The position numbers were made by a program, and so were the translations under genes. Under the pieces are notes generated by a model. It was not told the DNA's origin. It searched no databases and worked only from the letters and a program-made list of their open reading frames with translations. From the NCBI GenBank assembly GCA_964439815.1, contig CAYTPO010000097.1, forward strand, positions 1-7,664: a DNA stretch of 7,664 bases, written 5' to 3'. The DNA is from JALSHZ01 sp964439815 (GTDB taxonomy: Bacteria; Pseudomonadota; Gammaproteobacteria; UWMA-0217). Shown in pieces: positions 1-5,720 of the stretch (position 1 is the first letter of the stretch; every line of letters begins with the position of its first letter).

Positions 1-150
1 CTGTCCGAGAATAGAGAGCCTGCTGCGGAAAAGCCATTTTGACCCTTTTCCCCGCTGATTTTCGTCAAATTTAGCCAATATTCTCCTCAAATCAGTGAAA
101 AAAATGGCCTAATATGGCTTTCCCTCGCTACGACTCCTCTTCTCGGACAG
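1..150. mobile_element. MITE-like element A, non-coding, bounded by 11-bp perfect inverted repeats
   Basis: The first 11 bases (CTGTCCGAGAA) recur as an exact reverse complement at 140-150. A subterminal pair also exists: GGAAAAGCCAT at 27-37 and ATGGCTTTCC at 114-123, which match inversely apart from one extra A. No credible reading frame lies inside. Short size, nested inverted ends and lack of coding capacity fit a MITE or an internally deleted insertion sequence. The left repeat begins at the first base of the window, so the true element may extend further left and the end is not fixed. No target-site duplication can be seen. The family is not identified. Confidence 0.5.
61..89 (+). repeat. 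Shared two-block motif, copy in element A
   Basis: TTCGTCAAAT (61-70), an 8-base spacer, then TATTCTCCTCA (79-89). The same two blocks with the same 8-base spacing occur in reverse orientation at 221-249, while the spacers differ. This links the two neighbouring elements to a common ancestor or a common protein-binding requirement. Confidence 0.7.
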
Positions 151-158
151 CCTCCTGG

Positions 159-341
159 GAGTCTGTCGGACTCTGTTTTAAGCGAAAATCACTGGGGGTG
201 AATTAAGTCAGTTTATTCAGTGAGGAGAATAGCAGCGCTATTTGACGAACAGGATAAGCTGAGTTGATCGCCATCCAGAGATTTGCACCCCAAGGGCACT
301 TCCTGCGGGCGCAGCCAAATGGCGTTAAGTCCGACAGGCTC
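159..341. mobile_element. MITE-like element B, non-coding, bounded by 14-bp inverted repeats with one mismatch
   Basis: GAGTCTGTCGGACT at 159-172 matches the reverse complement of AGTCCGACAGGCTC at 328-341 with a single mismatch. Subterminal GGGGTG (195-200) and CACCCC (286-291) form another inverted pair. A small hairpin, AATAGC-AGC-GCTATT, sits at 228-242. No convincing gene is present. The element lies 8 bases from element A and ends 8 bases before the thiE stop codon, so it is the immediate downstream sequence of the thiamine operon. It resembles the ends of an insertion sequence with an internal deletion, or a MITE. The flanking 8-mers (151-158 and 342-349) are not copies of each other, so no target duplication supports the exact boundary. 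Confidence 0.55.
221..249 (-). repeat. Shared two-block motif, copy in element B
   Basis: Read on the minus strand this is TTCGTCAAAT, an 8-base spacer and TATTCTCCTCA, matching 61-89 in both blocks and in spacing. Here the spacer completes a short hairpin (6-bp stem, 3-base loop), which the copy in element A lacks. Confidence 0.7.
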
Positions 342-349
342 TTAGCAGA

Positions 350-976
350 CTATAGCCAGAGTCGGGCATAGGCTCGCGCATGGGCCTCGATATCGTCGTC
401 TGACCAGAGATCGGAAATCACTGCGACCATCGCGGCGCCTGCGGTCACGAGATCGACTGCATTGTCCAGCGTGATGCCACCGATGGCGCAGGCCGGTGTG
501 TTTGGGTGATCCCACTCCCGCAGCAGTTCCAGCGAAGCGCGTACCGCGCCTGGCTTGGTGGGGGAGGGGTTGAAGCTGCCAAAGGCGACATAGCTTGCGC
601 CTGCTGCGGCAGCCTCGGCGGCAAGTGCGGGCTGGTTGTAGCAGGAAATGCCGACAATGGCGTCAATGCCGAGCTGCTCTCTGGCGCTGATAATGGTGGC
701 ATCGTCTCTTCCCAGATGAACACCCTGTGCGCCGATGCTGCGTGCCAGTGCAATGTCGTCATTGATGATCAGGGCGGTATTGTGGTCGGCGCAGAGGGTA
801 GCCAGCATCGAAGCCTGTCGTATGCGTTGCGGACGGTCGCCGGATTTGTCCCGGTATTGCAGGATGCGCACCCCGCCGCGCAGTGCTGCGCTGACCTCGG
901 TGGTCAGTTGCTGGTCGCTGTCGTAATGCTCCCGGGTGATAGCGTACAAACCCTGCAGATGGCGGTCAGTGACCAT
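350..976 (-). CDS. thiE: Thiamine phosphate synthase ThiE
   Basis: Cytoplasmic TIM-barrel enzyme that joins hydroxymethylpyrimidine diphosphate to thiazole phosphate, giving thiamine phosphate and pyrophosphate. The 208-residue length is normal for the family. Visible motifs in order: QYRDK at 40-44, NDD at 72-74, GVHLG at 85-89 followed by a DD pair, FGSFNPSPTK at 132-141 (the phosphate-binding F-x-T-x-TK loop, with NPSP in place of the more usual residues), AIGGI at 164-168, and AVIS at 185-188. The ATG overlaps the end of thiD by 11 bases and has no strong Shine-Dalgarno, so translation probably depends on ribosomes finishing thiD. It is the last gene of the minus-strand operon, and its stop lies 8 bases from a MITE-like element. 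No thi-box riboswitch was found upstream of the operon. Confidence 0.95.
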   Translation of the reverse strand: MVTDRHLQGLYAITREHYDSDQQLTTEVSAALRGGVRILQYRDKSGDRPQRIRQASMLATLCADHNTALIINDDIALARSIGAQGVHLGRDDATIISAREQLGIDAIVGISCYNQPALAAEAAAAGASYVAFGSFNPSPTKPGAVRASLELLREWDHPNTPACAIGGITLDNAVDLVTAGAAMVAVISDLWSDDDIEAHARAYARLWL

Positions 977-1769
977 AACGTGCCCCGGCCCAGAAAAACC
1001 GTTGCGGCAGTTTTTGCCCCATGCCCAGATGCCCCCCCTGCTGCAATGCCGACCAGGTGTATTGCTGGGCGGGTTCCAGTGTGCTCACGATATTCTGCCC
1101 CTGTGCGGCCAGCCCGGCTATGGCTGAGGCCAGTGTGCAGCCCGAGCCATGGTAGCTGCCTTCGAGCCGCTCCCAGTGGTATTCGTCGAGCTTGCGGTGG
1201 TTCGCATACAGTGTATTGGTCACGCGCTTGCTCTTCTCGTGTGTTCCGGTGATCAGCACATGGCCGCAGCCGGTATCGAGCAGTGCCATGGCGCTGGCTT
1301 CCAGTGTGTCGGTTCCGGGCGCCAGGCGCCGTGCTTCCAGGCTGTTGGGCGTCATGAGCGTGGTCAGCGGAAACAGCAGGTTGCGCATGGCATCGATAAC
1401 ACCGGCCGTGGTCAGCTCATTGCCGGCACCGGAGGCCAGCACCGGGTCCAGTATGACGGGCATCTCCGGGTAGTCGACGAGAATGGAGTGAATGGCTTCG
1501 ATGATCTCCACATCGGGCAGCAGACCCAGCTTGATGCTGCGCACCGGCATATCTTCGAGTACGGCTCGTGCCTGCTCGATCAGTAGCGCGGCGGGCACCG
1601 GGGAGACCTCGATCACTTCGCTGGTATTCTGCACCGTGAGGCAGGTGGCGACAGGTGCGGCGTGTGCGCCCATGCTGGCAATGGCTTCGATATCGGCCTG
1701 CAGGCCGGCGCCGCCGGTGGGGTCGAGGCCAGATAAGGTGAGTACGACAGGGTAGGTGGAATAGTTCAT
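966..1769 (-). CDS. thiD: Hydroxymethylpyrimidine/phosphomethylpyrimidine kinase ThiD
   Basis: Ribokinase-fold kinase that phosphorylates hydroxymethylpyrimidine twice, supplying the pyrimidine diphosphate used by ThiE. Its 267 residues match the usual length of about 266. Motifs: SGLDPTGGAGLQADI at 13-27 (N-terminal substrate site), DPVLASGAG at 108-116, TPN at 140-142, and the anion-hole and catalytic segment GSGCTLASA at 208-216, with Cys211 in the position of the family's catalytic cysteine. The GSYHGSGCTLASA form and the downstream YTW resemble the pseudomonad type of ThiD. The start codon overlaps the stop of the upstream HAD gene as ATGA, and no good ribosome binding site is visible, so the two are probably coupled. 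The 11-base overlap with thiE continues the chain. Confidence 0.94.
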   Translation of the reverse strand: MNYSTYPVVLTLSGLDPTGGAGLQADIEAIASMGAHAAPVATCLTVQNTSEVIEVSPVPAALLIEQARAVLEDMPVRSIKLGLLPDVEIIEAIHSILVDYPEMPVILDPVLASGAGNELTTAGVIDAMRNLLFPLTTLMTPNSLEARRLAPGTDTLEASAMALLDTGCGHVLITGTHEKSKRVTNTLYANHRKLDEYHWERLEGSYHGSGCTLASAIAGLAAQGQNIVSTLEPAQQYTWSALQQGGHLGMGQKLPQRFFWAGARYGH

Positions 1770-2419
1770 CGGAATGAGGTGATTGGCCAGTTGCGTGAAG
1801 TTGCGGTCGCGACGAGCTTGTCATCGGCATCGACGGCAACGGGGAATGAAACCTGCTCCAGCAGGGGCAGGTCGTTGTGTGAGTCGCTGTAGAACGTACT
1901 GCCCTCCAGCGTCATGCGGTGGTCATCGAGCCAGGTCTGCAGGCGTTTGACCTTGCCTTCCTGGAAGCAGGGAACACCCGCAACATCACCGGTGAAACGC
2001 CCGTCGACAAATTCCGGTTCGGTGGCGATCAGGTGTTCGACACCAAAGGCCTCGGCAATCGGTGTCGTGACAAAGCTGTTGGTTGCGGTAATGATGATCA
2101 GGGTGTCCCCCTTGCTCCTGTGTTTGTCAATGGTCTGCTGACCTTTGGCAAGCATCATCGGTGCTATCTTCTCCTCTACGAACTGCTGGCGCCATTCGAG
2201 CAGTTGTTCATGGTCGTTTTCCTTCAGGGGTAGGAACGCAAAGCGGATGAACTCGTAGATATCCAGCCTGCCTTCCTTGTACAGGTCATAGAATTTCCGG
2301 TTGGCCTTTTCATAGGCATCACCATCGACAATACCCCTTTCTACCAGGAACTGACCCCAGGCATAGTCACTGTCTCCATGCAGCAATGTGTTGTCCAGGT
2401 CAAAAAGTGCGAGCGCCAT
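1766..2419 (-). CDS. HAD-superfamily subfamily IB hydrolase, SerB-like, substrate unknown
   Basis: A 217-residue soluble phosphatase-type protein. All four HAD motifs are present: motif I FDLDNTLL (nucleophile Asp7, acid/base Asp9), motif II IIITATNS with Thr111, motif III EGK with Lys156, and motif IV YSDSHNDLPLL with Asp179 and Asp183. Residues of about 15-95 form the helical C1 cap. The first ATG of the open frame lies 60 codons further upstream (2599), but motif I starts seven residues after the ATG at 2419. That ATG also has an AAGGA ribosome binding site (2428-2432) 8 bases away, so I place the start there. It is first in the operon with thiD and thiE. A phosphatase step in thiamine or pyrimidine-phosphate metabolism is possible. 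However, related HAD genes sit beside rppH in pseudomonads without thi genes, so the link is only inferred. Confidence 0.88.
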   Translation of the reverse strand: MALALFDLDNTLLHGDSDYAWGQFLVERGIVDGDAYEKANRKFYDLYKEGRLDIYEFIRFAFLPLKENDHEQLLEWRQQFVEEKIAPMMLAKGQQTIDKHRSKGDTLIIITATNSFVTTPIAEAFGVEHLIATEPEFVDGRFTGDVAGVPCFQEGKVKRLQTWLDDHRMTLEGSTFYSDSHNDLPLLEQVSFPVAVDADDKLVATATSRNWPITSFR

Positions 2420-2453
2420 TGATGCTATCCTTGTGGTGATGTGTAAGATACTG

Positions 2454-2482
2454 ATTATAAGGTTGGTTTGCCCGAACGAAAG
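2454..2482 (-). promoter_or_regulatory. Promoter candidate for the HAD-thiD-thiE operon
   Basis: A perfect TATAAT -10 box lies at 2454-2459 on the minus strand. Seventeen bases upstream is only a weak -35 (CTTTCG, 2477-2482). Transcription would start near 2447, leaving a leader of about 28 bases that carries the AAGGA site of the HAD gene. Such a short leader leaves no room for a TPP riboswitch. Confidence 0.5.
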
Positions 2483-2777
2483 GGTTATGAAAAAATACCT
2501 GCAGATAAAGTAACTGTTCGGCGAGCAGTTCGCCCATGCCGTAGCTGCGCAAATTGTCTCTTGAATCCGACAGGTTGAGGCGAAAAGTGTCCAAGCCATG
2601 GATGGCTGCAGGGCAGTGTTGCTTGAGTAGCTACCACCCGGGTCTGAGGTTGAAACGGAGATGAAGGGTGCAAGATGTTGGTTTCAAGGTGATTATGGAA
2701 ATCCTGGCTTCAGCCATTGGTCAAGCGGGTGTTTTCCGAACCACTGTAGAATCGAGAGCGTGTGCCAGTCGTCGTGT

Positions 2778-2806
2778 TTGAGCCTCGGATTCAGGTACCA
2801 GATAAA
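2778..2806 (+). promoter_or_regulatory. Promoter candidate for rppH-ptsP
   Basis: TTGAGC (2778-2783) and GATAAA (2801-2806) are separated by exactly 17 bases, each matching four of six consensus positions for the housekeeping sigma factor. Transcription would begin near 2813, about 18 bases before the rppH GTG start. Confidence 0.4.
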
Positions 2807-2830
2807 TTTCAAGAATACAGGCAGATTCGA

Positions 2831-3334
2831 GTGATTGATGAGGATGGCTACAGACCTAACGTGGGGATAATCCTGTCGAATCGACGGGGCGAGGTCTTCT
2901 GGGCCAAACGCATCGGCCAGCGCGCCTGGCAATTCCCGCAGGGCGGGATTCGGGAACACGAAACGCCGGAAGAGGCAATGTATCGAGAGCTGCGCGAAGA
3001 GGTCGGGCTGTCACCGGAGCATGTACAGGTGATGGCCTCCACCCGTGACTGGCTGCGCTATCGACTGCCCAAACGGCTGCTGCGCCACGATTCACTGCCG
3101 CTGTGCATTGGGCAGAAACAACGCTGGTTCCTGTTGCAGATGGATTGCGACGAGAACGAGGTCTGCTTCGATACCACTTCGCAACCCGAGTTCGATGGCT
3201 GGCGTTGGGTGGATTACTGGCTTCCTGTCGAAGAGGTTGTCTTCTTCAAGAGACAGGTCTATCTCCAGGCATTGCAAGAGCTTGCCCCCTCCATTTCCGG
3301 TATTACACCTTTCCCTGATACCACCTCTAGCTGA
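2831..3334 (+). CDS. rppH: RNA pyrophosphohydrolase RppH (Nudix)
   Basis: Removes pyrophosphate from the 5' end of mRNA, which exposes transcripts to RNase E. The Nudix box is intact: Gly38, five residues, Glu44, seven residues, then Arg52-Glu53-Leu-x-Glu56-Glu57-x-Gly59-Leu60, preceded by WQFPQGG. I chose the GTG at 2831 rather than the ATG at 2762. From the GTG the protein begins (M)IDEDGYRPNVGIIL, matching the RppH N-terminus, and the Nudix box falls at the same residue numbers as in E. coli. The upstream 23 codons look like leader sequence. A modest AGG site lies 9 bases before the GTG. The 167 residues are slightly shorter than E. coli RppH (176), mainly at the variable C-terminus. ptsP follows after 5 bases, the arrangement seen in other gammaproteobacteria. 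Confidence 0.94.
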   Translation: MIDEDGYRPNVGIILSNRRGEVFWAKRIGQRAWQFPQGGIREHETPEEAMYRELREEVGLSPEHVQVMASTRDWLRYRLPKRLLRHDSLPLCIGQKQRWFLLQMDCDENEVCFDTTSQPEFDGWRWVDYWLPVEEVVFFKRQVYLQALQELAPSISGITPFPDTTSS

Positions 3335-3339
3335 TTCTC

Positions 3340-5607
3340 ATGCTGACAACCTTGCGCCGTATTGTTCAGGAAGCGACACAGGCCGAAGGTTTGTCCGATG
3401 TGCTCGAACTGATCGTCAATCGTGTCCATGAAGCGCTCGAAGTCGATGTTTCGTCGATCTACCTGTTGCGGCCCCATACCCGCCAGTTGAAGCTGATGGC
3501 CAGCAAGGGGCTGCCCCAGGACGCCATCGGTCAGGCTCATTTGCAGCAGTACCAGGGGCTGGTTGGCCTGGTTGCCGAGCGTGCCGAGCCGGTCAATCTC
3601 AGCGACGCGTCCCAGCATCCCAAGTTTCGCCATTTCCCGAAGACCGGCGGGCAGCCGCTGAAGTCGTTTCTTGGTGTACCGATACTGCATCGGCGCCAGT
3701 TGCTGGGCGTGCTGGTCATTCAGGGAACCCGTGAAGAGCAGTTTCAGGAAGACCATGTCGCCTTTCTGGTGACGCTGGCGGCACAGCTGGCAGGCGCCAT
3801 CAGCAGTGCTGAAATCAGCGGAGAGCTGGCGGCTGGAAAGCTGCATGCCGTGGGCCGCAATATCATGGTCAACGGGATTGCCGGCTCGCCCGGCATCGGC
3901 ATAGGCACTGCGGTTGTGGTGTTTCCCGATACCGAACTGGCGGCGGTGCCGGATCGCAAACCGGATTCGATCTCCGAGGAAATCAAGCTGTTCCGCGAAG
4001 CGGTGGCGCGGGTCGAGACCGATCTGCAGCGCATCAAGGAGGAGTTGCGCGGCAAGCTGCCGGTGGAGGATCGGGCGCTGTTCGATGCCTATCTGATGAT
4101 GCTGTCCAGCAGTTCACTGATCGATGGTGCCGTCGAGCGCATCAAGGCGGGTAACTGGGCACCAGGGGCCTTGCGGGCTACCTTTCAGGAGTACCAGCGC
4201 CATTTCGATGATATGGATGACGAGTATCTGCGAGAGCGCTCGACCGATATCCAGGATCTGGGGCGACGTATCCTGGAGCAACTGCTGACCGACGGACACC
4301 AGCGACCGCAATACAGCCGCCGCACGGTACTGGTGGGGCAGGAGATCTCCGCGTCGCAACTGGCCGAGGTACCGGCGCATCTGCTGGTTGGCCTGATCTG
4401 CAGTACCGGGTCCGGCTCCTCGCATGTGGCGATTCTGGCGCGGGCGCTGGGTGTGCCCACGGTGATGGGAGCAACGGATCTCCCGGTAGGGCGAATCGAT
4501 GGCATCGAAGTGATTGTCGATGGCTACCAGGGCTCGATCTATCTACAGCCGGAAAGCATGGTTCGGACCGAGTTCGCCCGGCTGGCGCGTGAAGAACACG
4601 AGTTGACGCGGGGGCTGCTCAGTGAGGCCAAGCAGCCGGCGATCACGACTGATGGTCATACCGTACCGGTCTATATCAACAGTGGTCTGATGGCCGACCT
4701 GATGCCGGCGCAGCGGTCGATGGCCGATGGCATCGGGCTGTACCGTACCGAAATCCCGTTCATGGTGCGGGAGCGCTTTCCCGGTGAGGTCGAGCAGGCC
4801 AATATCTATGAACAGGTGTTACGCTCCTTTCCTTCCCATCCGGTGACGTTGCGTACGCTGGATGTGGGGGGGGACAAGGCGCTGAGCTATTTTCCCATAG
4901 TCGAGGACAATCCGTTCCTCGGCTATCGTGGCATTCGCATCTCGCTGGACCACCCAGATATCTTTCTGACCCAGCTGCGCGCCATGTTGCAGGCCAGTCG
5001 GGGGACCAGCAATCTGCATGTGCTGTTTCCGATGATTGGCTCCATGTGGGAGCTGGAAGAGTCGCTGGAGCTGTTGAAACGCGCCCGCAGCGAGCTGCAG
5101 GAAGAAGGCATGGAAACCCCCGAGCCGCGCACCGGGGTCATGATCGAGGTGCCTTCAGCGGTCTATCTGGCCGAGGCGCTGGCACGCAAGGTGGATTTTC
5201 TCAGCGTTGGCACCAATGACCTGGTGCAATACCTGTTGGCCGTGGATCGCAACAATACCCGGGTGGCCGATCTCTATCATGATGACCATCCCGCTGTGCT
5301 CGGTGCCCTGCAGGCGATTGTCATTGGTGCCCATCGTGCCGGAAAACCCGTCTCGGTCTGTGGCGAAATGGCCAGTGATCCGGCGTCGATGTTGCTGTTG
5401 CTGGGAATTGGAGTGGACAGCCTGAGTGTCAGCGTGGCGAGCCTGCCGCGGATCAAATGGGTTATTCGCAGCTTCTCGCGGCAGCAGGCGCACGATATCG
5501 TCATGGAAGCGCTGGGTCTGCTAGATCCGGTCGCCATTCGCACGCTGCTCAACAATGCCCTGATCGATGCCGGCCTTGGTGCATTGGTACGAGCCGGCAA
5601 ACACTGA
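3340..5607 (+). CDS. ptsP: PEP-protein phosphotransferase PtsP (enzyme I-Ntr) with GAF domain
   Basis: First enzyme of the nitrogen phosphotransferase relay: autophosphorylates from PEP and passes phosphate to NPr (PtsO) and then EIIA-Ntr (PtsN). Its 755 residues match the family (748 in E. coli). Order: N-terminal GAF sensor domain at about 1-165 starting MLTTLRRIV, where family members sense nitrogen status; enzyme I N-terminal domain from about 178 (IAGSPGIGIG); the phospho-His domain with His362 in GSGSSHVAILARAL; then the PEP-binding barrel with YRTE at 468-471, LDVGGDK at 507-513, the GTNDLVQYLLAVDRN segment, and the catalytic Cys674 in SVCGEM. All key residues are present. It lies 5 bases after rppH without a strong ribosome binding site, so it is likely co-transcribed and coupled. 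A run of eight G (4866-4873) encodes the two glycines of DVGGDK. Confidence 0.96.
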   Translation: MLTTLRRIVQEATQAEGLSDVLELIVNRVHEALEVDVSSIYLLRPHTRQLKLMASKGLPQDAIGQAHLQQYQGLVGLVAERAEPVNLSDASQHPKFRHFPKTGGQPLKSFLGVPILHRRQLLGVLVIQGTREEQFQEDHVAFLVTLAAQLAGAISSAEISGELAAGKLHAVGRNIMVNGIAGSPGIGIGTAVVVFPDTELAAVPDRKPDSISEEIKLFREAVARVETDLQRIKEELRGKLPVEDRALFDAYLMMLSSSSLIDGAVERIKAGNWAPGALRATFQEYQRHFDDMDDEYLRERSTDIQDLGRRILEQLLTDGHQRPQYSRRTVLVGQEISASQLAEVPAHLLVGLICSTGSGSSHVAILARALGVPTVMGATDLPVGRIDGIEVIVDGYQGSIYLQPESMVRTEFARLAREEHELTRGLLSEAKQPAITTDGHTVPVYINSGLMADLMPAQRSMADGIGLYRTEIPFMVRERFPGEVEQANIYEQVLRSFPSHPVTLRTLDVGGDKALSYFPIVEDNPFLGYRGIRISLDHPDIFLTQLRAMLQASRGTSNLHVLFPMIGSMWELEESLELLKRARSELQEEGMETPEPRTGVMIEVPSAVYLAEALARKVDFLSVGTNDLVQYLLAVDRNNTRVADLYHDDHPAVLGALQAIVIGAHRAGKPVSVCGEMASDPASMLLLLGIGVDSLSVSVASLPRIKWVIRSFSRQQAHDIVMEALGLLDPVAIRTLLNNALIDAGLGALVRAGKH

Positions 5608-5650
5608 CAGCCCGCGCAACACTTTTAACCCGCTATTTAAATAAGTCAAT

Positions 5651-5678
5651 TTGGTATCACCTTGCCTTGGTGTAGAAT
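5651..5678 (+). promoter_or_regulatory. Promoter candidate for apbC with AT-rich upstream sequence and GC-rich discriminator
   Basis: TTGGTA (5651-5656), a 16-base spacer and TAGAAT (5673-5678). The AT-rich palindrome TATTTAAATA at 5634-5643 lies just upstream, where an UP element would sit. The sequence after the -10 (GCCGGGCC, 5679-5686) is very GC-rich, a discriminator type associated with ppGpp-sensitive promoters. Transcription would start near 5685, giving a leader of about 36 bases. Confidence 0.5.
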
Positions 5679-5707
5679 GCCGGGCCTATCTCATTAGTTG
5701 CCGGATC

Positions 5708-5712
5708 GGAGG
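5708..5712 (+). promoter_or_regulatory. Ribosome binding site of apbC
   Basis: GGAGG placed 8 bases before the ATG at 5721. An earlier out-of-frame ATG at 5714 is one base from this site and closes after four codons, so this site supports the 5721 start. It is the strongest Shine-Dalgarno in the window. Confidence 0.8.
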
Positions 5713-5720
5713 CATGATTC

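Larger units (their letters stand above)
2420..2830. other. Divergent intergenic region between the thiamine operon and rppH-ptsP
   Basis: About 410 bases without a gene I can defend. It holds promoter candidates at both edges, a short inverted repeat AGCCAT-GG-ATGGCT (2594-2607), and several short open frames on the minus strand with no recognised domain. No tRNA, riboswitch or terminator was found. A decayed gene or an unrecognised small RNA cannot be excluded. Confidence 0.5.

Noticed and set aside
1..341. CRISPR array or attachment site as explanation for the repeats
   Set aside because: There are only two copies, in inverted orientation and inside distinct inverted-repeat ends, with no regular spacer series and no tRNA or integrase nearby.
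506..1252. Long plus-strand open frame (248 codons) opposite thiE and thiD
   Set aside because: It lies antisense to two clearly recognised genes and shows no domain. Long antisense frames are expected in GC-rich codon-biased genes.
2420..2599. N-terminal extension of the HAD protein to an ATG at 2599
   Set aside because: The extra 60 residues precede the conserved motif I start, span the TATAAT promoter candidate, and lack a ribosome binding site. The ATG at 2419 has AAGGA at proper spacing.
2630..2670. Plus-strand CTGAGG...GAAAC segment as a possible TPP riboswitch
   Set aside because: It is on the wrong strand for the thi genes and lacks the conserved CUGAGA and the second thi-box core.
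2695..2781. Short plus-strand frame of 28 codons upstream of rppH
   Set aside because: Although an AAGGTG lies just before the ATG, the spacing is short, the peptide has no recognisable feature, and it runs through the rppH -35 candidate.
2762..2830. N-terminal extension of RppH to an ATG at 2762
   Set aside because: Family members begin at (M)IDxDGYRPNVG, which is the GTG at 2831. The extension would also include the promoter candidate.
2693..2959. Minus-strand open frame of 88 codons across the rppH start
   Set aside because: Its first half is antisense to rppH coding sequence, and no domain or ribosome binding site was seen. Only the intergenic half is kept as a low-interest observation.
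5660..5672. CACC-GGTG inverted repeat as a ptsP terminator
   Set aside because: The stem is only four base pairs and no T-run follows. The sequence is better explained as the spacer of the apbC promoter.
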